5,612 nucleotides of DNA from Caldifarciminota bacterium (GTDB taxonomy: Bacteria; Hydrothermota; Tepidihabitantia; Tepidihabitantales; JAOUPE01): NCBI GenBank assembly GCA_029880025.1, contig JAOUPE010000115.1, forward strand, positions 1-5,612, read 5' to 3'. This document shows, piece after piece, positions 1 through 5,612 of the stretch. The notes beneath the pieces were generated by a model, which was given only the letters and a program-made list of their open reading frames with translations, did no database searches and was not told where the DNA came from. Both the position numbers and the translations under genes were made by a program. Within the stretch, counting starts at the first letter, position 1, and the number at the start of each line of letters is the position of its first letter.

Positions 1-851
1 CCAGCTAAGACCAATAGAATATTAGATACCATTGGGGTGATGCCAAAGATATTATAGAAGATTCGAATCAGACCATAAACACCGAGGACTTTAATTAATA
101 CTCCAGAGAGCATGGCTGAAATTGGTGCTGGGGCTGAAGGGTGGGCATCGGGCAACCAGCTATGAAACGGAACCAGTGCTGCTTTCAAGCCAAAGCCGAT
201 GATGAACAGGATTGAAGGAAAGATGACCAATGCCTGACCCTGGTGATTATGAATCACCAGCGATATATCAGCCATATTCAAAGTGCCAGTACTCGCATAA
301 ATCACGGCAATACTTAAAAGAATTAAAAGCGAGGCGATTTCACCCATCACCATATACTTAAAGGCAGCTTCCAGTTCTTCATGTTCAGTTCCAAACGCGA
401 CCAGGGCATAAGAGGCAATAGCCGCAATCTCGATGAAGACAAACATATTGAATAAATCACCGGTCATACTAATTCCTGCCATACCAGCAATCATCAGTAA
501 AAACAGCGCATAAAACTTATGCTTAGCGGCAAATCGATTCATATAATCAATCGAAAAGAAAGAAGACAATAAACCAATTCCGGTTATGATTACGAGCAGA
601 AATGCACCAATCCCATCCAGCACTAAAGTAATGCCGAATGGTGGTCGCCAGCCACCAACAAAATAGATGATGCTTTTCTCATTTGCGATTTTGAATAATA
701 CGAATAAGGATAGTATGAAAAGACCGGCGATGATTAAATTGGCAACAATATCAGAAAATTGGGCGCCAATTTTTTTAAAAACCGAGCCGATAAGATAGAC
801 TATAAATGCTCCGGCTAAAGGTAGTATAACAAATAACGGTATCAAATTCAT
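1..851 (-). CDS. Complex I / Mrp antiporter-family proton-translocating membrane subunit (NuoM/NuoN/MrpD-like), 3' end cut off
   Basis: The minus strand is open from an ATG at 851 to the window edge (283 codons, no stop). The product is very hydrophobic, with helices near residues 3-21, 33-53, 72-98, 112-130, 132-154, 165-188, 208-228 and 243-265. It carries the antiporter-family signature: a membrane glutamate at E141 (FNMFVFIEIAAIASYAL), a lysine at K223, the HSWLPDAHPSAPAPISA segment at 230-246, and a lysine at K254. In this family these charged residues form the proton or cation channel. Members are about 450-500 residues long, so a bit more than half is visible. GGAG at 860-863 on the minus strand, 8 bases before the ATG, supports the start. 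It could be MrpD of a Na+/H+ antiporter, or NuoM/NuoN or a hydrogenase subunit; downstream genes outside the window would decide. The family is certain, the exact subunit is not. Confidence 0.9.
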   Translation of the reverse strand, partial: MNLIPLFVILPLAGAFIVYLIGSVFKKIGAQFSDIVANLIIAGLFILSLFVLFKIANEKSIIYFVGGWRPPFGITLVLDGIGAFLLVIITGIGLLSSFFSIDYMNRFAAKHKFYALFLLMIAGMAGISMTGDLFNMFVFIEIAAIASYALVAFGTEHEELEAAFKYMVMGEIASLLILLSIAVIYASTGTLNMADISLVIHNHQGQALVIFPSILFIIGFGLKAALVPFHSWLPDAHPSAPAPISAMLSGVLIKVLGVYGLIRIFYNIFGITPMVSNILLVLA

Positions 852-866
852 AAAGTTCGCTCCATT

Positions 867-882
867 GTCTATTTAAATAGAC
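867..882. promoter_or_regulatory. Perfect 16-bp palindrome upstream of the antiporter gene, possible operator
   Basis: GTCTATTTAAATAGAC is identical to its own reverse complement over all 16 bases. It lies just upstream of the GGAG ribosome binding site (860-863) of the minus-strand antiporter gene. A second, weaker dyad directly abuts it: ACCCA at 881-885 pairs with TGGGT at 896-900. The position suits a dimeric repressor site or a 5' UTR hairpin. The role is inferred; only the symmetry is seen. Confidence 0.45.
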
Positions 883-1133
883 CCATTTAAAGCTTTGGGT
901 AAAGTTTATCCATTCTTAAGCTTGATTCCAGTAGTAAGCTGGGTAGTAGTTTTTTACTGCATTTTCGCAACATGAGAGAGTGTCCTCTATCAGATTGAAT
1001 TATTTTGTCTTTTTTGCGTTGAGTGACAAGAAAGGTCGAACCTTCCATTTATGCCCAATTCTACGTAACTTTAAGAAAGTTTCAAGTAATTTTTTAATGG
1101 CTAATTCAAATCTCGGCAAATTATATTTTATGC

Positions 1134-1239
1134 TTAGATTAAGTTAAAAATCTAATTGGGTCAATGCTCGGGCAGCCCAAAAATAGTTAATTATGACTTC
1201 AGCACGGTTGTTAATTCGGTTATAAATTACCAAACCGAA
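1134..1239. repeat. Three consecutive inverted repeats (stem-loops) upstream of lysS
   Basis: Three dyads follow one another. (1) TTAGATT at 1134-1140 pairs with AATCTAA at 1149-1155, with an 8-base loop. (2) TTGGG at 1156-1160 pairs with CCCAA at 1176-1180, with an inner TGC/GCA pairing. (3) TTCGGTT at 1215-1221 pairs with AACCGAA at 1233-1239, with an 11-base loop. None is followed by a clear T-run on either strand, so they do not look like intrinsic terminators. They lie upstream of the predicted lysS promoter. They may be part of a small RNA, operator sites, or chance structure in AT-rich DNA. Confidence 0.3.
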
Positions 1240-1296
1240 GCTTCAATAACAATCTCCTACTTGATTCGCATAATTGCTAGTATAATTCTAATGGGA

Positions 1297-1325
1297 TTGA
1301 CAACCGATAAGATATTGTATATTAT
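1297..1325 (+). promoter_or_regulatory. Predicted sigma70-type promoter of lysS
   Basis: A consensus -35 box TTGACA (1297-1302) is followed by a 17-base spacer and TATTAT (1320-1325) as the -10 box; TATATT at 1318-1323 is an alternative. Transcription would start near 1331-1334, only a few bases before the ATG at 1336. No Shine-Dalgarno sequence precedes that ATG. A second -10-like TATAAT lies at 1281-1286 but has a poor -35 box. The promoter is inferred from sequence match only. Confidence 0.55.
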
Positions 1326-1335
1326 GAAAATTCGA

Positions 1336-2793
1336 ATGAATGATGAATTAGCCAAAGAACGCGAAATAAAAATCGCCAAAGTCGAACGTTTGCGTTCTTT
1401 AGGTATTCGACCCTATCCGTATCGATTTGAACGAACTCACCAAACCGATAAGGTTATCGCCAATTTTGAAAAACTCTCAACCGAGAAAACTAATATTAGA
1501 ATTTCTGGACGTCTGGTTGCCAAACGCGAGCATGGTAAAACCATTTTCGGACATCTGGCCGATGGTCAGGGAAAGATTCAAATCTATTTGCGTCAGGATT
1601 TTTTAGGCGAGAAATTTCGACTGTTAGATTTATTAGATGTCGGTGACCACATCGGGGTCCAAGGCGAAGCATTCAAAACCAAAACCGGCGAGATAACGAT
1701 TCTGGTTAAATCATTCGAGTTTCTGGCTAAGGCATTGCGTCCAATGCCCGAGAAATGGCATGGTTTAAAAGATGTTGAGACCAGGTATCGTTCAAGGCAC
1801 TTAGACTTAATCGCTAATCCAGAGGTAAAGAAAATATTTTTAATCAGGACAAAAATCATAAATCTAATCCGTCAGTTCTTAAATGAAAGGGGTTTTGTTG
1901 AAGTTGAAACGCCGGTGCTGCAACCGATTTATGGCGGAGCAGCAGCCAACCCTTTTCAGACCTTTTATAATGCCTTAGACCAAAAAATGTTTTTAAGAAT
2001 TTCGGATGAGCTCTATTTAAAACGGCTAATCGTCGGCGGCATTGATAAAGTCTATGAAGTCGGCAAGGATTTTCGTAATGAGGGACTTGACCGGTTCCAT
2101 AATCCGGAGTTTACTCAAATCGAAGTTTATGAGGCATATGCCGATTATAACGATGTGATGAGATTGGTTGAGGAATTATTTAAGTTCATTGCGTTAAATT
2201 TATTTGGCAAGACCGAGATAACGTTCAAAGATAAAAATATCGATTTGGGCAAACCCTGGCTTCGATTGAAGTTTGTTGATGCTTTAAAAGAGAAAATAGG
2301 TGAAGACCCATTAGCTCATTCCATAGAATCGCTGAAAAAGCTTGGGGCTAAATTCGGTGTCGATACCGAAGGGGTTCATTCTTTAGGTAAAATGCTTGAT
2401 AAGTTTTTCTCGGAACTTATCCAGAAAGATATCATCGAGCCGACTTTCGTGATGGACCACCCGCGGATAACTACCCCTCTGGCTAAGACCCATCGGGATA
2501 ATCCGGATTTGGTGGAAAGGTTTGAGCCGATAATCGGTGGGATTGAACTCGGCAATGCATTTTCCGAAGCGACTGACCCGATTGAACAACGCAAAAGATT
2601 TGAAGAGCAGATAAAGCTTAATGAGGAATACGCCACTCTGGATGAAGACTTTATAAACGCCTTGGAATATGGTATGCCGCCGTGTGGTGGTTTGGGTTTA
2701 GGTATTGACCGGATGGTGATGCTTTTTACCAATACCGAATCAATCCGTGAGGTAATCTTATTTCCCCAACTGCGTAGTCCTGCTGCCGAATGA
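1336..2793 (+). CDS. lysS: Lysyl-tRNA synthetase, class II
   Basis: LysS charges tRNA-Lys with lysine in the cytoplasm, using ATP. With the start at 1336 the protein has 485 residues, close to the family's usual 490-500. It has an OB-fold anticodon-binding domain (about 54-131) followed by the class II catalytic core. Motif 1 lies around FVEVETPVL (187-195), motif 2 at KDFRNEG (244-250) with HNPEF (255-259), and motif 3 at GLGLGIDR (452-459). The LYLKRLIVGG and HRDNPDLVERFE segments are also typical. The frame is open upstream to a TTG at 1156, but bacterial LysS proteins begin close to the MNDELAKERE-like segment. ATG at 1324 is the other reasonable start (489 residues), but it overlaps the predicted -10 box. 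No ribosome binding site is evident for either. The gene leads an apparent operon with lol and mcs genes. The function is essentially certain; the start is not. Confidence 0.95.
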   Translation: MNDELAKEREIKIAKVERLRSLGIRPYPYRFERTHQTDKVIANFEKLSTEKTNIRISGRLVAKREHGKTIFGHLADGQGKIQIYLRQDFLGEKFRLLDLLDVGDHIGVQGEAFKTKTGEITILVKSFEFLAKALRPMPEKWHGLKDVETRYRSRHLDLIANPEVKKIFLIRTKIINLIRQFLNERGFVEVETPVLQPIYGGAAANPFQTFYNALDQKMFLRISDELYLKRLIVGGIDKVYEVGKDFRNEGLDRFHNPEFTQIEVYEAYADYNDVMRLVEELFKFIALNLFGKTEITFKDKNIDLGKPWLRLKFVDALKEKIGEDPLAHSIESLKKLGAKFGVDTEGVHSLGKMLDKFFSELIQKDIIEPTFVMDHPRITTPLAKTHRDNPDLVERFEPIIGGIELGNAFSEATDPIEQRKRFEEQIKLNEEYATLDEDFINALEYGMPPCGGLGLGIDRMVMLFTNTESIREVILFPQLRSPAAE

Positions 2794-2833
2794 TTAAAAC
2801 AGGGATTTTTAAGATACTTGAGCTTAAGAACAT

Positions 2834-2861
2834 CGAGACTTCAAGTTTCTTCAAAGTCTCG
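2834..2861. repeat. Stem-loop in the lysS-permease intergenic gap
   Basis: CGAGACTT (2834-2841) and AAGTCTCG (2854-2861) form a perfect 8-bp stem. The loop can add a short AAG/CTT inner stem closed by TTT. A mutually exclusive pairing is possible between ACTTGA (2816-2821) and TCAAGT (2841-2846). No T-run follows on either strand, so it is not a standard intrinsic terminator. It lies 23 bases before the permease start, and could be an RNA processing or attenuation structure or a dispersed repeat. Confidence 0.5.
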
Positions 2862-2884
2862 TCGAGTCCCGGTGAAAATTAATC

Positions 2885-4087
2885 GTGTTTGAATTCTTCA
2901 TTGCCAAACGTTACCTCTTATCAAGGAACGGTAAATTTTTATCGGCAATATCGATAATTGCCATCAGCGGCGTTTTTGTCGGAGTGGCGGCAATCCTGAT
3001 TGTTCTTTCGGTATTGAATGGTTTTCATAAGGAGTTGAGAGATAGGATTCTTGGTATAACGCCTCATGTCGTTATCACGAAATACTCGTATGAACCGATG
3101 CACATTTCCGATTCTTTGCTGAATAAAATATCGGGTAGAGTAAAAAGCCTTGCCCCGGTTATCTATTCAAAGACCTTGATTCGTTCCAAGACCGCCAGTG
3201 ATGGGGTGGTGATAAGAGGGATTGACCCAAAATTAGAAAAAGATATTACCGACATTTCCCAAATGATAATAGAGGGCGAATTCGATTTCAAAGATAATGG
3301 TGTGGTTCTGGGAACAGATTTAGCACGGGCTTTAGGGGTTTCAGTCGGTGATGAAGTGACGATAATCTCACCCTTTTCAGGTCAGGCGACCCCGCTCGGG
3401 ACCGTTCCCAAAAGCCAAAAGTACTTTATCCGCGGAATATTCGATTCCGGTATGTATGAACACAATGCCACCCTGGTTTATTTTGAACTCAAACAACTAC
3501 AGCGATTTTTAGACATGGGTGAGGCAGTGACCGGGATTGAGGCAAAGCTTAATAACATTTATTCAGCCGGCAGAAAGGCTCAAGAATTGACCAAAGCCTT
3601 GGGTTTTCCGTATCGGGCATTAGACTGGATTACCATGAACCGTAATTTGTTTACCGCATTACGTTTAGAAAAGATTGTCACTTTTATCGTTTTAGTATTA
3701 ATTGTTTTGGTGGCGGCTTTCAACATCGTCGCGATGTTGATTACGATGGTATTAAGAAAGACTAAAGAGATTGGGATACTTAAAGCAATGGGTTCGAAAC
3801 CAAAAAGCATCGTCCGAATCTTTGTTGGGGTTGGACTATTGCTCGGTCTGATTGGTACTGTTTTGGGCGGGTTGTTCGGCTATGTCGCTTCGCTTCTTCT
3901 GAATCGTTATCAGTTTGTTCATTTGCCGGGTGATGTTTATTTTATTAAAAACCTACCAGTCCAGATCCAGGTTTCTGATTTTGCATTAGTCATTGTCTGT
4001 TCGTTGTTGATTTCACTCTTGGCAACAATCTATCCGGCATACAAAGCAGCCCGGTTAACACCAGTCGAGGCAATAAGATATGAATAA
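2885..4087 (+). CDS. lolC/lolE: Lipoprotein-releasing ABC transporter permease, LolC/LolE family
   Basis: This inner-membrane subunit works with LolD to extract mature lipoproteins and pass them to the periplasmic carrier LolA. The 400-residue length and architecture fit the family: helix 1 at about 19-45, a large periplasmic domain (about 46-262), then helices near 263-289, 311-339 and 364-386. Family marks include VLSVLNGFHKELRDRILG after helix 1, the cytoplasmic coupling segment KTKEIGILKAMG (292-303), LPGDVYFIKNLPV near 347-359, and the C-terminal AYKAARLTPVEAIRYE. The TPLGTVPKSQ stretch (169-178) occupies the place of the LolA-binding hook loop of LolC; this assignment is inferred. The GTG start at 2885 is preceded by GGTGA (2871-2875), 9 bases away. 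The gene ends inside lolD, with an 8-base overlap. LolC and LolE cannot be told apart here. With only one permease gene visible it may act as a homodimer, as in LolF systems. Confidence 0.9.
   Translation: MFEFFIAKRYLLSRNGKFLSAISIIAISGVFVGVAAILIVLSVLNGFHKELRDRILGITPHVVITKYSYEPMHISDSLLNKISGRVKSLAPVIYSKTLIRSKTASDGVVIRGIDPKLEKDITDISQMIIEGEFDFKDNGVVLGTDLARALGVSVGDEVTIISPFSGQATPLGTVPKSQKYFIRGIFDSGMYEHNATLVYFELKQLQRFLDMGEAVTGIEAKLNNIYSAGRKAQELTKALGFPYRALDWITMNRNLFTALRLEKIVTFIVLVLIVLVAAFNIVAMLITMVLRKTKEIGILKAMGSKPKSIVRIFVGVGLLLGLIGTVLGGLFGYVASLLLNRYQFVHLPGDVYFIKNLPVQIQVSDFALVIVCSLLISLLATIYPAYKAARLTPVEAIRYE
4067..4070 (+). promoter_or_regulatory. Ribosome binding site supporting the upstream lolD start
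   Basis: GAGG lies 9 bases before the ATG at 4080, inside the 3' end of the permease gene. This favours the ATG at 4080 over the GTG at 4146, and so implies that the palindrome-bearing 5' part of lolD is translated. The start overlaps the permease stop (ATGAATAA), an arrangement typical of translational coupling. Confidence 0.55.
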
Positions 4088-4829
4088 TACCAAAAATCCG
4101 AAATTAAATTCATCCCGCCCTTGCGTGCCAGAGCGGGATTCACCGGTGATTCAGGCGCAAAATATCTGGAAGACCTTTGAACTCGGACCGGAACGATTAG
4201 AGGTGTTGAAAGGTATTGATTTAATAATAAACTCGGGTGAGATGGTTGGGCTTTTAGGACCATCCGGCTCGGGTAAAAGCACATTGCTGAATATTCTTGG
4301 TACGCTTGACCGTCCCACGGCTGGTTCGGTAATTTTGGATTCGACCGCGCTGTTTGATTATTCGGATGTGGCATTATCCGAGATTCGCAACAAAAAGCTT
4401 GGATTCGTTTTTCAATTCCATCACCTTTTACCCGAATTCACCGTATTAGAAAATACGATAATGCCGTTATTAATCGCTGGGCTGCCTACCCGGGCGGCAG
4501 TTGCCAAGGGCATGAAGGTTCTTGGTGATATTAATTTTTTGCACCGGTTACGCCACAAACCAGCTGAACTGTCAGGTGGCGAAAAGCAGAAAGTAGCAGT
4601 AGCCCGTGCCTTGGTCAATGAACCGTTAATTATTTTAGCCGATGAACCAACCGGTAATCTTGACCGCAGTTCATCCGAGATGCTTTTGTCTTTACTCAAA
4701 CAGCTCAATGAAACTAAAGGGGTAACCATGCTTATTGTTACCCATAACGAAATGGTTGCAAATTTCGTCCATAAACGTTATTATTTAAGGGATGGTAAAT
4801 TATGGGAAACCACCGGAACTTCGGTGTAG
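4080..4829 (+). CDS. lolD: Lipoprotein-releasing system ATP-binding protein LolD
   Basis: LolD is the cytoplasmic ATPase that powers lipoprotein release by the LolC/E-type permease encoded just upstream. In the 249-residue product the ABC motifs are all intact: Walker A GPSGSGKS (60-67), Q-loop at Q112, ABC signature LSGGE (164-168), Walker B IILADEP (184-190), D-loop NLD (193-195) and H-loop histidine H222. The segment FQFHHLLPEFTVLEN (111-125) is characteristic of LolD and separates it from MacB or FtsE relatives. E. coli LolD has 233 residues; this protein has about 20 extra N-terminal residues, partly encoded by a palindromic DNA element (4112-4139). The ATG at 4080 overlaps the permease stop by 8 bases and has a GAGG site, so I prefer it. 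GTG at 4146 would remove the extension and give 227 residues. Lol-type assignment is strong from both motif and neighbour. Confidence 0.95.
   Translation: MNNTKNPKLNSSRPCVPERDSPVIQAQNIWKTFELGPERLEVLKGIDLIINSGEMVGLLGPSGSGKSTLLNILGTLDRPTAGSVILDSTALFDYSDVALSEIRNKKLGFVFQFHHLLPEFTVLENTIMPLLIAGLPTRAAVAKGMKVLGDINFLHRLRHKPAELSGGEKQKVAVARALVNEPLIILADEPTGNLDRSSSEMLLSLLKQLNETKGVTMLIVTHNEMVANFVHKRYYLRDGKLWETTGTSV
4112..4139. repeat. GC-rich imperfect palindrome within the 5' end of lolD
   Basis: ATCCCGC (4112-4118) pairs with GCGGGAT (4133-4139). The pairing continues inward through CT/AG and G/C after single mismatches, giving a 28-base hairpin closed by a small loop. It is notably GC-rich against AT-rich flanks, as expected for a small dispersed palindromic element. 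It is read in frame, giving roughly residues 12-20 of LolD (SRPCVPERD), just before the conserved domain begins. I saw no second copy in this window. The element-insertion idea is inference. Confidence 0.55.
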
Positions 4830-4838
4830 TCTAAAAAT

Positions 4839-4844
4839 AAGGAG
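4839..4844 (+). promoter_or_regulatory. Strong Shine-Dalgarno site of mcsA
   Basis: AAGGAG lies 8 bases before the mcsA ATG at 4853. It is the best ribosome binding site in the window and shows that this organism uses canonical Shine-Dalgarno initiation. This makes the apparent lack of such a site before lysS more noticeable. Confidence 0.85.
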
Positions 4845-4852
4845 ATTGACTA

Positions 4853-5350
4853 ATGAAAGTTTGTGATATCTGCCAAAAGAACGAATCATCAATCACCATA
4901 ACCCGTGTGGATAAGGATGGCAAGAGTACTGAAATGCATCTCTGTTCAAAATGTGCTTTGGAGAAAGGAATCGGCGAAGCCGGGAAAGTAAAGTTGTCGG
5001 TTTTAGAAATTTTAGCCGAGTTGAAAGACAAGATTAAAGATGAAGATCGTAGACTGGTCTGCCCGAAATGCGGAATAGCGTTTGCCGATTTCAAGCGTTT
5101 AGGAAGATTAGGCTGTGAAAACTGTTATAATGCTTTTTCCGAACGGCTTTTGCCACTAATTAAAAGGATTCACGGCAGTAGCAAGCATATCGGTCGAAGA
5201 CCAACCGATGGTGATAAAGACGCGAAAATAAAACTGGAAGCCAAGCGATTGCGGGACGAGCTAAAATATGCGATCGCGGCTGAAGATTACGAAAAAGCGG
5301 CAAGAATTCGGGATAAAATAAAGAAGACCGAGAAAGAGCCGAGTGGTTAA
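4853..5350 (+). CDS. mcsA: McsA-like zinc-finger / UVR-domain protein, activator of the McsB arginine kinase
   Basis: In Firmicutes McsA binds and activates the arginine kinase McsB in the cytoplasm and helps deliver substrates to ClpC-type proteases. The 165-residue product (B. subtilis McsA is about 185) has two four-cysteine zinc-binding modules: C4, C7, C31, C34 and C70, C73, C88, C91. A histidine/glycine-rich HIGRRP segment follows (112-117). A C-terminal UVR motif spans about 126-160 (KLEAKRLRDELKYAIAAEDYEKAARIRDKI), the helical hairpin shared with UvrB, UvrC and ClpC. The start has a strong AAGGAG site. lolD ends 23 bases upstream and mcsB begins 15 bases downstream, so co-transcription is likely. 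The mcsB neighbour makes the McsA identity firm. Automated annotation may call it only 'UvrB/UvrC motif-containing protein'. No ctsR repressor gene precedes it, unlike the usual ctsR-mcsA-mcsB-clpC order. Confidence 0.9.
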   Translation: MKVCDICQKNESSITITRVDKDGKSTEMHLCSKCALEKGIGEAGKVKLSVLEILAELKDKIKDEDRRLVCPKCGIAFADFKRLGRLGCENCYNAFSERLLPLIKRIHGSSKHIGRRPTDGDKDAKIKLEAKRLRDELKYAIAAEDYEKAARIRDKIKKTEKEPSG

Positions 5351-5365
5351 TCCAATAATTTAGAA

Positions 5366-5612
5366 ATGAAATTGAAAATTGGAAAATGGCTTGATAACTC
5401 CGGTCCGGAAAACGATGTCGTATTGTCGACCCGTATTCGGTTTGCCCGTAATCTAAAAAATATCCCATTCGAAATTAAAGCAAGCCAAGCCGACCAGATA
5501 AGTGTGTTGGAAATGGTCGGTTATGCCTTGGAGGACCTCGATTTACTAAAAACCGGCAAGTTGCTTAATAGTCAAGACCTGACTTTATTATATACCCAAT
5601 ATCTTCTGGAAA
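5366..5612 (+). CDS. mcsB: Protein arginine kinase McsB, N-terminal part only
   Basis: McsB belongs to the phosphagen (guanidino) kinase family. It transfers phosphate from ATP to arginine side chains of proteins, a degradation mark for ClpCP in Firmicutes. The frame is open from the ATG at 5366 to the window edge (82 codons), against about 350-360 residues for a full protein. The visible N-terminus has the hallmark GPENDVVLSTRIRFARNL (13-30). It aligns with the McsB segment GPESDIVLSSRIRLARN, whose arginines (here R23 and R25) contact the ATP phosphates. The catalytic C-terminal part is outside the window. The start lies 15 bases after the mcsA stop, with only a weak ribosome binding site, so translation may be coupled to mcsA. 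clpC would be the expected next gene, which cannot be checked here. Confidence 0.9.
   Translation, partial: MKLKIGKWLDNSGPENDVVLSTRIRFARNLKNIPFEIKASQADQISVLEMVGYALEDLDLLKTGKLLNSQDLTLLYTQYLLE

Larger units (their letters stand above)
852..1335. other. Divergent intergenic region between the antiporter gene and lysS
   Basis: This AT-rich stretch of about 480 bases separates two divergently transcribed genes. It should hold promoters for both. I can identify a strong candidate only for lysS (1297-1325); no convincing minus-strand promoter was found for the antiporter gene. It also contains a perfect palindrome (867-882) and several stem-loops (1134-1239). An open frame runs through 1156-1335 into lysS, but I judge it non-coding. 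No tRNA, no T-box element and no convincing small gene were seen. Confidence 0.7.

Noticed and set aside
887..973. Minus-strand 28-codon ORF (ATG at 973) with an AGAGGA-like site 9 bases upstream, ending 35 bases before the antiporter gene start
   Set aside because: It is very short, its composition resembles translated intergenic DNA, and nothing in the product is recognisable. A leader peptide is possible but unsupported.
1031..1047. GGTTCGACC on the minus strand, resembling a tRNA T-arm
   Set aside because: The loop has only 5 bases between the paired arms, not the 7 of a T-loop, and no acceptor, D or anticodon arms could be found around it.
1067..1095. AACTTT/AAAGTT hairpin followed by a T6 run, resembling a plus-strand terminator
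   Set aside because: Eight bases separate the weak AT-only stem from the T-run, and no plus-strand gene precedes it.
1156..1335. Open frame in phase with lysS, starting at TTG 1156, which would add about 60 residues including a hydrophobic, membrane-helix-like stretch
   Set aside because: It starts within stem-loops, has no ribosome binding site, contains the predicted lysS promoter, and lies beyond the usual N-terminus of bacterial LysS. The hydrophobic stretch is what AT-rich DNA often encodes by chance.
1100..1335. Possible T-box riboswitch controlling lysS
   Set aside because: No T-box consensus (AGGGTGGNACCGCG) and no terminator/antiterminator pair are present upstream of lysS.
2376..2732. 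Long minus-strand open frames inside lysS and, similarly, inside the permease, lolD and mcsA genes
   Set aside because: They lie opposite well-conserved genes, show no family motifs, and are explained as frame shadows of the real coding strand.

Overview
The window reads as AT-leaning chromosomal DNA from a diderm (outer-membrane) bacterium. Two things point to this: a complete lipoprotein-release (Lol) permease and ATPase pair, and a lysyl-tRNA synthetase whose motif 2 (RNEGLDRFHNPEF) resembles the form seen in FCB-group bacteria. A Lol system beside the protein-arginine-kinase pair McsA/McsB, better known from Firmicutes, suggests an uncultivated lineage. Candidate division WOR-3 or a relative is my best guess, from remembered gene content only and with low confidence.

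Layout. Positions 1-851 (minus strand) hold the first 283 codons of an ion-translocating membrane subunit of the complex I / Mrp antiporter family; its 3' end lies outside the window. Positions 852-1335 are a divergent intergenic region of about 480 bases. It contains a perfect 16-bp palindrome just upstream of the antiporter gene's ribosome binding site, a run of three stem-loops, and a very good sigma70-type promoter that ends about ten bases before the likely lysS start. From 1336 onward every gene is on the plus strand: lysS, a LolC/LolE-family permease, lolD, mcsA and the first 82 codons of mcsB.

How the genes fit together. The permease and lolD overlap by 8 bases and should form one ABC transporter that extracts lipoproteins from the inner membrane. 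Only one permease gene is present here, so a homodimeric (LolF-like) arrangement is plausible. McsA and McsB form the adaptor-kinase pair that phosphorylates arginines on proteins, marking them for Clp proteolysis. The usual upstream ctsR repressor gene is absent and lolD occupies its place. lysS to mcsB is probably one transcription unit, though the 91-base lysS-permease gap holds a hairpin that could divide it.

Most interesting points: a palindromic element translated into the N-terminal extension of LolD; the apparently nearly leaderless lysS promoter; the joined lysS-lol and mcsAB modules without ctsR; and the palindrome upstream of the antiporter gene. No mobile element, CRISPR array, rRNA or tRNA was seen. 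I saw no wholly novel multi-gene system here.
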